In this document: piece by piece, positions 9,252-16,650 of the stretch | Position numbering within the stretch: the first letter of the stretch is position 1 | Layout of the letters: every line of letters starts with the position of its first letter | Origin: Verrucomicrobiota bacterium | Lineage (GTDB): Bacteria > Chlamydiota > Chlamydiia > Chlamydiales > Rhabdochlamydiaceae | DNA length: 52,198 nt | Assembly: GCA_018239985.1 (NCBI GenBank) | Contig: JAFEGK010000011.1 | Span: forward strand, 52,151 to 104,348 | Direction: 5' to 3' | The notes under the pieces: model-generated | Database searches by the model: none | Seen by the model: only the letters and a program-made list of their open reading frames with translations | What the model was told of the DNA's origin: nothing | Program-made: the position numbers and the translations under genes

Positions 9252-9868
9252 TTCTCGACCTCCTTTATCCTCCAAAATGCCTACACTGCGATGCTTCTTT
9301 GCCTAAGCATCAATTGCTGTGCTGCGTTTGTCTAGACCTCTTCACCTTATTGTCTGCAGAGGGGCATTGCAGCAAATGTTTTGGCGAGATTGGGACAGTC
9401 TCAGGGATTTGCAAGCCATGCCGTGAGATGGCTCATCCGTTTGCTCGCCTCTCCGCCTGTTTTGATGGCTACGGACCTGCTGGGAGTATTGCCAGAGCTC
9501 TTTTAAGCCAGAATCAATTCCATTTTGCTAAAGACATCGCCTCTTTCATTGTGATACAAATGGAGAGATTGAAATACCCTCCAATTGACTTGCTTACGAT
9601 TGTCCCAGGATACTTCTTCAATCGGCATCAATTCATGGCAAAAGAGCTTGCCCTTATGCTCAACATCCCTTTTAAGCATTTACTCAAAAGGCATCTGACT
9701 CCCAACCCAACCTTTTCTCCGCGAAAAAAGTGCAATATTATTAATCAAAAGGTATTATTACTCGATATCAGTATGAAGACTCGGACAACGATTCGTTCTG
9801 CTGGATTGGCCCTTGAACGTAGTGGGGCAGAAACTATTTATGGGATGACATTTTGCGCTACATATTAA
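9248..9868 (+). CDS. comF: ComF-like protein with degenerate phosphoribosyltransferase motif
   Basis: A 206-residue protein with the ComF layout: an N-terminal zinc-ribbon region (CLHC, CCVC, CSKC and CKPC pairs, residues 10-60) and a C-terminal phosphoribosyltransferase-like fold. In ComF the PRPP loop normally reads V-L-L-V-D-D-V-x-T-T-G-A-T; here it is VLLLDISMKTRTTIRSA, so the second aspartate and the TG are missing and PRPP binding is doubtful. ComF proteins support DNA uptake or handle DNA during transformation. Start is GTG, overlapping the previous stop as GTGA. The TAA stop is also the first triplet of an inverted-repeat element, so the 3' end may have been reshaped by its insertion. 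Confidence 0.75.
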   Translation: MILDLLYPPKCLHCDASLPKHQLLCCVCLDLFTLLSAEGHCSKCFGEIGTVSGICKPCREMAHPFARLSACFDGYGPAGSIARALLSQNQFHFAKDIASFIVIQMERLKYPPIDLLTIVPGYFFNRHQFMAKELALMLNIPFKHLLKRHLTPNPTFSPRKKCNIINQKVLLLDISMKTRTTIRSAGLALERSGAETIYGMTFCATY

Positions 9869-10028
9869 CCCGGCATTCAAATAGATGACAAAGAACACAC
9901 CGAGGCAAAGACAGATCGAAGCAAAGCGGTTCGAAGGAGGAGTCCATAGTAAAACTATGGATGAGGATAGAGAATCGATATGTTGCAGCCGCAGCAAGTT
10001 ATTTGTCACCTATTTGAATGCCGGGTTA
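9866..10028. repeat. Inverted-repeat element, family A, copy 2
   Basis: A 163-bp element bounded by TAACCC and GGGTTA. Arms 9866-9896 and 9998-10028 are complementary over 31 bases with two mismatches. A central hairpin TCCATAGT-AAA-ACTATGGA lies at about 9945-9963. The block after the hairpin (GAGGATAGAGAA ... TTGCAGC) matches the reverse strand of the copy at 908-1067, although the arms and hairpin stems have different sequences. It begins at the comF stop codon and ends inside the 5' part of the next reading frame. Confidence 0.75.
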
Positions 10029-10505
10029 ATAATTTGTTTACTTTTGATTTTTTGCAGTTGCGCTCGCAATACCGAAGATCCACTTGTCGCTCAAATGCGT
10101 CTGCGCAAGATGCAGACGCGCACCTTTGTCGGGGCGTCGTCCAAAGCAGTTGCAAAAGAATTGCTCGCCATTCTCCAAGATGAAGGCTTTATGGTCAAAA
10201 ATGTCAACGCCGAGCTCGGTTTGATCACAGCTGAAAGAGATAGCAACATCGAGAAATTTGCCTCGAAATTCTGGGCCTATGTCTTCTCAGGCAAGCAGGC
10301 AACTTGGAAAAAGCACTCCCTGGTCGAAATCACCTCAAACATCACCGAAGAAAAAGGGAATACAAAAGTGCGGATCAATCTATTGCTGAGAGTATTCGAC
10401 AATCTGGGAAGGATCGTCGACGTTGAGCAGGTACTTGAAGAGGAGGTCTACATTGATTTTTTCAATAAGGTACAACGAGGGCTGATTTCGGGTCGAGGTG
10501 CTTAG
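9885..10505 (+). CDS. Small predicted lipoprotein, N-terminus overlapping a repeat element
   Basis: The credible protein begins around residue 44 of this frame (TTG 10014). There the hydrophobic stretch LNAGLIICLLLIFCSC ends in a lipobox-like F-C-S-C, followed by about 145 residues of soluble alpha/beta sequence. I recognise no domain, but the position next to dnaA agrees with small conserved chlamydial genes at this locus. All in-frame ATG codons (9885, 9957) lie inside the inverted-repeat element and none has a Shine-Dalgarno sequence. Initiation at 9957 would let the element supply the basic n-region of the signal peptide (R36, K38). Coordinates give the maximal frame; the real start is uncertain. 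Confidence 0.6.
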   Translation: MTKNTPRQRQIEAKRFEGGVHSKTMDEDRESICCSRSKLFVTYLNAGLIICLLLIFCSCARNTEDPLVAQMRLRKMQTRTFVGASSKAVAKELLAILQDEGFMVKNVNAELGLITAERDSNIEKFASKFWAYVFSGKQATWKKHSLVEITSNITEEKGNTKVRINLLLRVFDNLGRIVDVEQVLEEEVYIDFFNKVQRGLISGRGA

Positions 10506-10525
10506 TCTTTGCCTCGAAAAAAGCT

Positions 10526-11863
10526 CTAACTTTCAATATTGCGGCGGGCCATTTGGATCTGTCGCCGGAGCATCTCATCTTTGCCGATCTGATTCGAGAT
10601 CTTCTTCCAGGCATGCAACAGAGTAGAATGGGTCTTTCCACCGAATGATGCAGCCAGTTTCATCAATGAATCGTTGATCATCTCTTTTGCCAGATACATT
10701 GCCACCTGACGGGGAAGAGCGATATTTTTTGCTCGGGAGCTGCCGCACAAATCGCTCACGCGGACCCCAAACATGATGGCGACGCTCTTGAGGATGTTGT
10801 CCATCGAAACCCGCTTACTCTGCGTTTTTTGAAAGAGCTCGCTCAGCGTATTCTCAACGATCTCTTCTGTCACATCGAGCCCCATCATTTGGCTAAAAGC
10901 GGCCAATCGATTGAGTGCACCCTCTAACTGCCGGACGTTGTTGAAGATCCTCTCAGCGATAAAGAAAGCGACTTTGTGAGAAATTTTGATCCCTTTCTGA
11001 TCGGCCTTATGTTGCAAAATAGCGACTCGTGTTTCGAGATCGGGAATCCCCACATTCGCCACGAGGCCCCACTCCATACGGGCAATCATCCGCTCCGAGA
11101 GCTTCAGTTCTCCTGGAGGCTTGTCGCTTGTAATCACGATTTGCTTATTTTGGTTGATGAGGGCTTCGAACATATTGCAAAACTCCTCTTCGAAATTGAG
11201 GCGACTTTGCAGGAATTGGATATCGTCAACGAGCAGCACATCGAGCGTACGGTAAAACCGCTTCATTTTTTCTGTCGTCTTATTCCGCAGAGCATCGACA
11301 AGATCATTGATGAACGACTCAGTGGTAATACAATGGACCTTGAGCCGTTTATGATGTTGCTTCACATAGTGGCCAATGGCGTGAAGGAGGTGGGTTTTCC
11401 CCAGCCCAACGCCCCCGTGAATAAAGAGAGGGTTATATGATTTGCCGGGGCGCAGAGCAATGCCCAGTGCTGCCGATTTGACAAACTGATTCGATGTTCC
11501 TTCGATGAAGTGTTCGAATGTGTAGAGTGGATTGAGCGAGCATTCTTGCTTTTCCGTGACCATTAGTGGTGGTGCAGGCTGCTCTGTTTTGAGAGGTGTT
11601 TGCTTTTTTGGGGCAGCGATGACAAAAGAGAGGGCAAGCTGGCCGTTTGCTTTAGTCGGCAGGAAGTTGTCGAGATGCTTCTTAAAGTTCTGCAACAGAT
11701 ATTCCTGGACAAAGATATTGGGCACTTCAAGGACAAGCTCGCTGTCTGTACTTGAATCGACTTTTATCGGCGCGATCCAATTTTGAAACTCTGTCGCGCT
11801 GCAACACTCTTCAACAAAATGAATGAAATCTTCCCAGCACTCTTTAGGAGTCTTGGTTAACAT
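10526..11863 (-). CDS. dnaA: Chromosomal replication initiator DnaA
   Basis: A 445-residue DnaA with all four domains: N-terminal helicase-interacting domain (1-75), a short linker, an AAA+ domain with Walker [11 protein letters not shown] (150-159) and Walker B LLVDDIQF, and a C-terminal DNA-binding domain containing [10 protein letters not shown]. It binds DnaA boxes and melts the origin. It starts at ATG with GAGGTAG upstream. A perfect DnaA box lies 42 bases upstream of the start and may mediate autoregulation. Chlamydiae carry two dnaA paralogues; the neighbourhood (TPR protein and the murE/amiA block beyond) matches the locus usually labelled dnaA2, an assignment from order only. Confidence 0.97.
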   Translation of the reverse strand: MLTKTPKECWEDFIHFVEECCSATEFQNWIAPIKVDSSTDSELVLEVPNIFVQEYLLQNFKKHLDNFLPTKANGQLALSFVIAAPKKQTPLKTEQPAPPLMVTEKQECSLNPLYTFEHFIEGTSNQFVKSAALGIALRPGKSYNPLFIHGGVGLGKTHLLHAIGHYVKQHHKRLKVHCITTESFINDLVDALRNKTTEKMKRFYRTLDVLLVDDIQFLQSRLNFEEEFCNMFEALINQNKQIVITSDKPPGELKLSERMIARMEWGLVANVGIPDLETRVAILQHKADQKGIKISHKVAFFIAERIFNNVRQLEGALNRLAAFSQMMGLDVTEEIVENTLSELFQKTQSKRVSMDNILKSVAIMFGVRVSDLCGSSRAKNIALPRQVAMYLAKEMINDSLMKLAASFGGKTHSTLLHAWKKISNQIGKDEMLRRQIQMARRNIES

Positions 11864-11904
11864 CGGCTACCTCAATTATTCGTAAGGATAGCGCGACGAC
11901 CATG

Positions 11905-11913
11905 TTATACACA
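11905..11913 (+). promoter_or_regulatory. DnaA box in the dnaA promoter region
   Basis: TTATACACA is a perfect match to the TTAT-N-CACA consensus, located in the dnaA leader. A single box here fits autoregulation of dnaA rather than an origin, which would need several clustered boxes and an AT-rich unwinding element. Confidence 0.65.
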
Positions 11914-12132
11914 AGTTCATTCAAAAATTGACCATTTCTCCTTCGCCGGCACCTCCATCTTTGTATCCGACTGCATCGACCCTATTACCTTCGGATAAGG
12001 CCTGCTTCGCCGGATAGAAATCTGTAGCGCCCGCTTTGGGGAAATGGCCAATTTGTGAATTCGGTTGTGTTGCACAAGATCATCCTTCTTCGGAGAGCGA
12101 AAAAATATTTTTACACAAAAAATGACTTGATA

Positions 12133-12161
12133 TTGAAGGCTGGTACCAATTGTGTTATAAT
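12133..12161 (+). promoter_or_regulatory. Strong sigma70-type promoter
   Basis: TTGAAG (12133-12138) and a perfect TATAAT (12156-12161) are spaced by 17 bases. Transcription would start near 12168, giving a leader of about 24 bases with AGGAG before ATG 12192. It also rules out the longer reading frame starting at TTG 12150. Confidence 0.75.
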
Positions 12162-12191
12162 GGTTCGCTCTTGAAACAACAGGAGTTTGTT

Positions 12192-12536
12192 ATGATGATG
12201 GTAACTTTTGATTCTCGAAGTCATCTATGGCCGATGGCTTTTGAATGTTTTCCCCCACAAATGCCCCTTTATCGGAAGTTGGATCTAGTTTTTCTCATGT
12301 TAATGAGCTGTCCTTGGATCCTAGTTAGTACAGAAGAAGGTCTTAGAGACAGAGAAGTAGCAGATTGGACTCAGCCAAAAGTTGAAGAGCCTAGAGTGGT
12401 TGTACTCGATGAAAATGAAGAGTCTAAAGAGTCGGCCCCTTTGCTTCTCTCAGCTCCAGTTGCACCTGAGCAGGAGAATGAGCAGGAAGTGGCTAGAAAA
12501 GTTTCAGTCAAAGTAGATCAAGTGGTCCAAGACTGA
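12192..12536 (+). CDS. Small hypothetical protein with its own promoter and terminator
   Basis: A 114-residue protein starting with three consecutive methionines at 12192, six bases after AGGAG. Residues 28-44 form one hydrophobic stretch (LDLVFLMLMSCPWILVS) that could be a membrane segment or a signal sequence. The rest is acidic and low in complexity, rich in E, V and P. I do not recognise a family. A near-perfect promoter and a stem-loop terminator frame it as a single-gene transcription unit, which supports expression. It lies between dnaA and an ATPase cassette. Confidence 0.65.
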   Translation: MMMVTFDSRSHLWPMAFECFPPQMPLYRKLDLVFLMLMSCPWILVSTEEGLRDREVADWTQPKVEEPRVVVLDENEESKESAPLLLSAPVAPEQENEQEVARKVSVKVDQVVQD

Positions 12537-12571
12537 TTTTTAACAAATTCCAAATCAAGTAGTTAAATTTT

Positions 12572-12607
12572 AGAGCAGCCGTTTGGGGGGGGGTGCTCTT
12601 TTTTTTG
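12572..12607 (+). terminator. Stem-loop terminator with G9 in the loop
   Basis: AGAGCA (12572-12577) pairs with TGCTCT (12594-12599), followed by a run of T. The loop contains nine G (12585-12593). Confidence 0.7.
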
Positions 12608-12642
12608 CAATCAAACTAATCTGATAATCAACTGCTTAACAC

Positions 12643-12691
12643 TTATTCGTACGAAAAAATGTATAAATTTGCCATTTTTTCGTACGAATAA
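12643..12691. promoter_or_regulatory. Double-palindrome operator upstream of the DUF4143-type ATPase
   Basis: Two 19-base arms (12643-12661 and 12673-12691) are perfect reverse complements around an 11-base AT-rich centre. Each arm contains the 10-base palindrome TTCGTACGAA, so a dimeric regulator could bind each half. The right arm ends 27 bases before the ATPase start, placing the structure over the promoter. Confidence 0.7.
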
Positions 12692-12718
12692 ATGTAAATT
12701 TTGGCTAAAATCAGGGGT

Positions 12719-14041
12719 ATGAAGCGGAAAGTAATGGAGAGCCTGCGGGCTTGGAAACAAGGAGCCTCTAGAAAGCCTCTTCTCCTCATGGGAGCAAGGC
12801 AAGTAGGGAAAACGTTTATCCTTAAAAAATTTGGGCAAGAAGAGTACGCAAATACCGTTTACCTCAATTTCGAAAATAACATTCCACTCTGTAAATTGTT
12901 TGAGGAAAGTTTAGAGCCCAAAGTTCTTCTGAAGGTGCTATCGATTGTAAGCAACTCAGAGATTGTGCCCGGGAAAACATTACTCATTTTTGATGAAGTA
13001 CAAGAGTGTCCGAATGCTCTCAATAGTCTTAAGTATTTTTGCGAGGATGCGCCCGAGGTTCACATCGTAGCGGCGGGATCGCTTTTGGGGGTCAAGCTTA
13101 AGCATGTGAAAGGTTTTCCGGTCGGAAAGGTGGAATTCTTAACTTTGTATCCAATGAGTTTTCTTGAATTTCTTGAAGCATTAGATCAGACAAGGCTAAA
13201 GGGGTATGTAGAAGGCTATCGAAAAATTGAATCGCTGCCTACTCCTCTTCATGATAAATTATTGAATCACTTTAAAGAGTATTTATTCATTGGAGGGATG
13301 CCTGAGGCAGTTTCTGAATATCTTAAGACACAAAATTTATCCAGAGTGCGTGAAATTCAAAATGCGGTTCTCAATGCCTATGCTCTGGATTTTGCCAAGC
13401 ATGCACCCAAAGATCAGATTATGAAAATCAATCAGGTGTGGAGTTCTATCCCGTCTCAACTTGCCAAAGAAAATAAGAAATTTATCTATTCAGTGATCAG
13501 GCAAGGGGCTCGAGCGAGAGAGTTTGAAGGGGCTTTGCAATGGCTTCTTGAGGCGGGATTAATTCATAAGGTCTCGTTAATCAGTACACCCAAAATTCCC
13601 CTCTCTGCTTATTCGGACCTCAATATTTTTAAGATTTATTTAGCTGATGTTGGATTACTTGGAGCGATGTCGAATTTAGATCCACGGGCGATTTTACATG
13701 AAAATGAGCTTTTCGCTGAGTTCAAGGGGTCGCTTACAGAAAATTATATTGCTCAGGAGCTTGTTCACAGTGGCTATCGGCTATACTATTGGGCAAGTGA
13801 AGGCAGGGCAGAGGTCGATTTTCTCGTGGAGCAAGAAGGTTCAATTTATCCAGTTGAAGTCAAGTCAGGCAATTCTACGAAGAAGAAGAGTCTCAAAGTC
13901 TACGGGGAGACATACCAACCACAAATGCTCATTAGGTGTTCCCCGATGAATCTTCGCAAAGATGGCGAGGTTCTCAATTGCCCCCTCTATCTTGTTGAGG
14001 AATTGGGGTCATTGATTAAATCAGGCGTAGGCCAGAAGTAG
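12719..14041 (+). CDS. AAA ATPase of the AAA_14/DUF4143 family
   Basis: A 440-residue protein of the usual family length. It has Walker A MGARQVGKTFI near residue 22, Walker B LLIFDEVQEC, the sensor segment HIVAAGSLLGVK, and the family landmark F-P-V-G-K-V-E-F-L-x-L-Y-P-M-S-F-x-E-F. The C-terminal DUF4143 part ends in a PD-(D/E)XK-like nuclease motif (EVDFLVEQEG ... PVEVKSG). These are stand-alone, often horizontally exchanged ATPases of unknown role. It interrupts an otherwise chlamydial gene order (dnaA to TPR gene) and has a private operator, both typical of an acquired cassette. An in-frame TTG at 12701 is an alternative start. Its end overlaps the convergent TPR gene by 21 bases. Confidence 0.88.
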   Translation: MKRKVMESLRAWKQGASRKPLLLMGARQVGKTFILKKFGQEEYANTVYLNFENNIPLCKLFEESLEPKVLLKVLSIVSNSEIVPGKTLLIFDEVQECPNALNSLKYFCEDAPEVHIVAAGSLLGVKLKHVKGFPVGKVEFLTLYPMSFLEFLEALDQTRLKGYVEGYRKIESLPTPLHDKLLNHFKEYLFIGGMPEAVSEYLKTQNLSRVREIQNAVLNAYALDFAKHAPKDQIMKINQVWSSIPSQLAKENKKFIYSVIRQGARAREFEGALQWLLEAGLIHKVSLISTPKIPLSAYSDLNIFKIYLADVGLLGAMSNLDPRAILHENELFAEFKGSLTENYIAQELVHSGYRLYYWASEGRAEVDFLVEQEGSIYPVEVKSGNSTKKKSLKVYGETYQPQMLIRCSPMNLRKDGEVLNCPLYLVEELGSLIKSGVGQK

Positions 14042-14416
14042 AGCTGAAGCCTGGTCGGCGATCTCTTTATCGGGGCATTCGGTAAGTGACTGCGCCTCTT
14101 TTTCAGCTTGCTTTTTGTAGCCGAGCGCGTAGAGGGCTTTCGCTCGGTTGAGGCGGGTGGGTAGGTGGTTGGGGTCGAGCTTTAGGGCTCGCTCAATGTA
14201 ATTGAGGGCCATGAGGTTGTTATTCTGCTGCAGATGGAGGGCGCCGAGGGTCTGCAGATCATAGGGTTCGCCGGGATTGAGGACCGCGAGGGCTTCGAAA
14301 AAGGTGAGGGCGATGTCGTATTTGCCCTGCTTAAGATAGGAATAGCCAACAAAGCGCAGATCTTCTAGTTCTTCGTTGTTCCAATCTAAGACTTCTAACC
14401 AATTAATGTCCGACAT
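14021..14416 (-). CDS. Tetratricopeptide-repeat protein
   Basis: A 131-residue all-helical protein with about three TPR units, seen as repeated A-L/Y-x3-A-L-x-L-x-P patterns (FFEALAVLNPGEP, YIERALKLDPNHL, KALYALGYKKQAE). TPRs bind partner proteins; small ones in Chlamydiae are often type III secretion chaperones. Its position between dnaA and the mraZ-murE block corresponds by order to the TPR gene CT274 of C. trachomatis (recalled, not checked). It starts four bases after the stop of the upstream gene, so the two form an operon read leftward. Confidence 0.85.
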   Translation of the reverse strand: MSDINWLEVLDWNNEELEDLRFVGYSYLKQGKYDIALTFFEALAVLNPGEPYDLQTLGALHLQQNNNLMALNYIERALKLDPNHLPTRLNRAKALYALGYKKQAEKEAQSLTECPDKEIADQASALLLAYA

Positions 14417-14420
14417 AGGG

Positions 14421-14897
14421 CTACCCCTTCTGATATTGAGCTCTTCTCGAATTTATATCAATGAGAAGCTGGTCAAAAGTATGAATGTTGCCAAGCAGTT
14501 TCAAAAGAATTTGTTTCTCTTGCTCCACTTCTTCGATTTCGGTGGGAAGGGCGTTTTGCCTTTTCTTTTTCTCTTGGTCGCCAATGGCCTCTACTCGCTG
14601 CAGTTGGGTCTCTTGCTTATCGGGCGTGCCCAGCTGGGGAATCACTTGCTCGGCGAAGAGGCGTCGGCGGGACGCAGAGTAATGGGGTGGGGCGTAAAAG
14701 GTGGCCCAGCTTGCTTTTCGTCTACCCAATTCAAAAAGCAGATCGAACTCGGGCAGGTGGGAAGGGAGGGTAGTCGTCACGCTTGTCTGTGAGGTGACCG
14801 AGCGGGCGTCTCTAATGAAGGACTCGTCGAAGAGCTCGCGGTCCTCAGCATAGCGGTTGGAAATGTCTATGCCCAAATTATCGATCGTCCTTGCCAT
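14421..14897 (-). CDS. Hypothetical protein in operon with the TPR gene
   Basis: A 158-residue protein, hydrophilic with a predicted coiled-coil-like stretch near the C-terminus (TEIEEVEQEKQILLKLLG). No signal peptide or domain is recognised. ATG 14897 is chosen because it has AGGA five bases upstream; an in-frame ATG at 14948 would add 17 residues. By order it corresponds to the conserved chlamydial hypothetical between the TPR gene and mraW (CT273 in C. trachomatis, recalled). Its promoter region faces that of mraZ and contains MraZ-type repeats on its strand. Confidence 0.7.
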   Translation of the reverse strand: MARTIDNLGIDISNRYAEDRELFDESFIRDARSVTSQTSVTTTLPSHLPEFDLLFELGRRKASWATFYAPPHYSASRRRLFAEQVIPQLGTPDKQETQLQRVEAIGDQEKKKRQNALPTEIEEVEQEKQILLKLLGNIHTFDQLLIDINSRRAQYQKG

Positions 14898-14949
14898 ATA
14901 TCCTGCTTCCACTTGAAAGTTGAAGTTTTGCCTTAGCCAAAGAGGCACC

Positions 14950-15013
14950 TTTGCATCCGACCCGCCCAGCTCCTAGTTTCTCAATAGTAAGACTGGGTCG
15001 GATCGGTTGCAAA
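14950..15013. repeat. Imperfect hairpin upstream of the leftward operon
   Basis: TTTGCA-TCCGACCC (14950-14963) pairs with GGGTCGGATCGGTTGCAAA (14995-15013), the right arm carrying a few extra bases. The loop is about 31 bases. It lies within 60 bases upstream of the start at 14897 and could act in that leader; its function is unknown. Confidence 0.5.
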
Positions 15014-15114
15014 TCTGCCGTCTCTGGCGTTGGCAAATTCTCCAACTTTCCAGTATCAGCAGTCTATCTTCCGTTTAGATCTGGTGCCGTTTTTTATCAA
15101 GAAAATATTTTATT

Positions 15115-15129
15115 CCCACCATTTCCCAC
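15115..15129 (-). promoter_or_regulatory. MraZ-type box pair facing the leftward operon
   Basis: On the minus strand two GTGGG motifs are spaced exactly 10 bases apart. MraZ proteins bind arrays of TGGG-type repeats with 10-base period upstream of their own operon. These face the divergent leftward genes. Confidence 0.55.
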
Positions 15130-15194
15130 TTTTATTTTTCATAGAGAATATGGCCGCATTTTCCCAAAAAATGATTGCCAACTTTGCGATCCGT

Positions 15195-15227
15195 TGGTAA
15201 ATTGTGGGAAATAGTGGAAATAATGGG
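15195..15227 (+). promoter_or_regulatory. MraZ-type box array at the mraZ start
   Basis: TGG cores occur at 15195, 15205, 15215 and 15224, i.e. every 9-10 bases (GTGGGAAATA, GTGGAAATAA, TGGG). This matches the known MraZ operator pattern and runs up to the start codon, consistent with autorepression of the division operon. Confidence 0.65.
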
Positions 15228-15723
15228 TATGAATCGCTTCTTTTTCAGCGGATCACAGATTGCAAAGCTCGACGACAAAAACCGTTTTGTCCTGCCGCAG
15301 CATATGCGCTTTGGTTTGGTGGAAAATGGTGTGCTCGAATTCAGCATTGCCCTTGGTCTCGGCGGATGTCTTGCGATTTACAGGAAGAGCGACATGGAAA
15401 AAATTGTCGCCAAGTTCCAAGAAAAACAGCATGTGGGCAAGTATCAGAAGTTTTTCACGCTGTTCTTTTCCACTTTGCACCACCTGACCTGCGATAAGAT
15501 CGGTCGAGTCAATTTGCCACCGATGCTGAAGAAGGCAGTTGGCATTAAGCATGAGATTGTCCTTGCTGGGGTATTGAATAAGATCGAGATTTGGCCGAAA
15601 GAGGCATATGAATCTCAATTGGAAGATCTGCTTAGCAAGAATTCCGATTTAGCGAAGATGAGCGAAGAGGCGTTTGCTCTACTTGAGGAGGGCGATGATG
15701 CACAGATCGAAATCTTCGAATGA
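15223..15723 (+). CDS. mraZ: Transcriptional regulator MraZ
   Basis: A 166-residue MraZ, first gene of the division and cell wall cluster. The N-terminal SpoVT/AbrB-like half has the family pattern F-x-G-x3-x-x-L-D-x-K-x-R-x-x-L-P, and the second half repeats it less exactly (LTCDKIGRVNLPPML). MraZ forms ring-like oligomers that bind repeats upstream of its own operon and dampen its expression. ATG 15223 is chosen because it follows GGAAATA; ATG 15229 is equally possible. A longer frame from TTG 15175 would run through the box array and is unlikely. Its end overlaps rsmH by 29 bases. Confidence 0.88.
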   Translation: MGMNRFFFSGSQIAKLDDKNRFVLPQHMRFGLVENGVLEFSIALGLGGCLAIYRKSDMEKIVAKFQEKQHVGKYQKFFTLFFSTLHHLTCDKIGRVNLPPMLKKAVGIKHEIVLAGVLNKIEIWPKEAYESQLEDLLSKNSDLAKMSEEAFALLEEGDDAQIEIFE

Positions 15724-16048
15724 AAAACGTCCTCATACGTCGATTATGGTCGGCGAGGTGCTCCAAGGGTTTGAAGGGGCCAATTTAAAGGTGTTTTACG
15801 AGGGAACTCTAGGCGCTGGCGGTCACGCGGCAGCGATATTGGAGGCCCATCCAGAGATTGAGCGTTATATCGGGTGCGATAAGGATCCACAGGCGCTGGC
15901 AATCGCTGCAAAGACGCTCGAGAAGTGGAAGGATAAGGTCGAGTTTGTTCAGGGGAACTTTGCCGATCTTGGCTTACACCTTGAGGAAAGAGGGATTAAA
16001 GAAGTCGACGGTTTTTTTTTGATTTGGGGGTGTCATCGATGCAATTAG
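15695..16048 (+). CDS. rsmH: RsmH (MraW), N-terminal part before a frameshift
   Basis: RsmH methylates N4 of C1402 of 16S rRNA. This part holds the SAM-binding half: HTSIMVGEVL, the EGTLGAGGHA glycine motif, GCDKDPQAL and VQGNFADL. It breaks at VDGFF, where RsmH proteins read V-D-G-x-x-x-D-L-G-V-S-S. A run of nine T (16012-16020) is one base short of keeping frame, so translation leaves frame and stops at 16048. ATG 15695 follows GGAGG by five bases. Restoring one T joins it to the next fragment and gives a normal protein of about 318 residues. Confidence 0.88.
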   Translation: MMHRSKSSNEKRPHTSIMVGEVLQGFEGANLKVFYEGTLGAGGHAAAILEAHPEIERYIGCDKDPQALAIAAKTLEKWKDKVEFVQGNFADLGLHLEERGIKEVDGFFLIWGCHRCN

Positions 16049-16650
16049 ATCAGGGTGAAAAGGGTTTTAGTTTTAGCAAAGAAGGACCTCTAGATATGCG
16101 CATGGATCCTCATGAATCGCTCACGGCACGAGAAATCGTCAATAACTGGTCTGAGGAGAAACTCGGAGAGATTTTCAGAGAATTTGGCGAAGAGCCAAGA
16201 TGGCGCAAAGCAGCAAAGTTGATTGTTGAGGAGCGAGAGAAAAATGCGATCGATACAACAAAACAACTGGCGGACTTAATCGCTAATAGTTTAGGAAGGG
16301 GATTTAAGGTGAAGCTCCATCCTGCGACGCTCATTTTCCAAGCGCTGCGCATTTGTGTGAACCGGGAACTCGAGTCGATCCAAAAGGCCCTTCCAAAGGC
16401 TTTAGAAGTTTTAAGTTTTGGCGGAAGAATTGGGGTGATGAGCTTTCATCGTTTAGAAGACCGGATTGCGAAGACGATTTTTAAGGAAGCGGCCATGGTG
16501 CCTGCTCAAAATAAGTACAAGGAATTCATCCAGAAGCCTTTTTTGAGGCTTTTAGATAAGAAACCGAAAACTGCTAGCGATGCCGAAGTGCGCGAAAATC
16601 CTCGTGCACGGAGTGCGAAATTGCGATTTGCTGAGAGAATTGGAATATGA
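16024..16650 (+). CDS. rsmH: RsmH (MraW), C-terminal part after the frameshift
   Basis: This frame continues RsmH exactly where the first part loses it: DLGVSSMQLDQGEKGFSF, then LDMRMDP, TAREIVNNWSEEKL, and the end with NPRARSAKLR, all family landmarks in normal order. It lacks the SAM glycine motif and would be non-functional alone; its nominal TTG start is an artefact of the split. No key residues are damaged, so the disruption is recent, suppressed by slippage on T9, or a sequencing error. Its TGA overlaps the ftsL ATG (ATGA). Confidence 0.88.
   Translation: MGVSSMQLDQGEKGFSFSKEGPLDMRMDPHESLTAREIVNNWSEEKLGEIFREFGEEPRWRKAAKLIVEEREKNAIDTTKQLADLIANSLGRGFKVKLHPATLIFQALRICVNRELESIQKALPKALEVLSFGGRIGVMSFHRLEDRIAKTIFKEAAMVPAQNKYKEFIQKPFLRLLDKKPKTASDAEVRENPRARSAKLRFAERIGI

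Larger units (their letters stand above)
11864..12191. other. Non-coding region between dnaA and a small rightward gene
   Basis: This 328-base stretch holds a DnaA box, the promoter of the rightward small gene, a 7-base inverted repeat (TATCCGA 11964-11970 and TCGGATA 11991-11997) and two copies of CTTCGCCGG (11941 and 12008). I see no coding frame, tRNA or clear origin-like cluster of boxes. A second, imperfect DnaA-like site (TTTTTACACA) lies near 12108-12117. Confidence 0.5.

Noticed and set aside
12150-12191. Longer start (TTG 12150) for the small gene after dnaA
   Set aside because: It lies across the TATAAT box; transcription begins downstream of it, and ATG 12192 has AGGAG.
11864-12191. 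Replication origin next to dnaA
   Set aside because: Only one perfect DnaA box and one weak match are visible, without a box cluster or clear unwinding element. dnaA adjacency alone is not evidence in Chlamydiae.
14376-14792. Rightward frames antisense to the TPR/hypothetical operon
   Set aside because: They lie opposite two well-supported genes with operon spacing and have no recognisable content.
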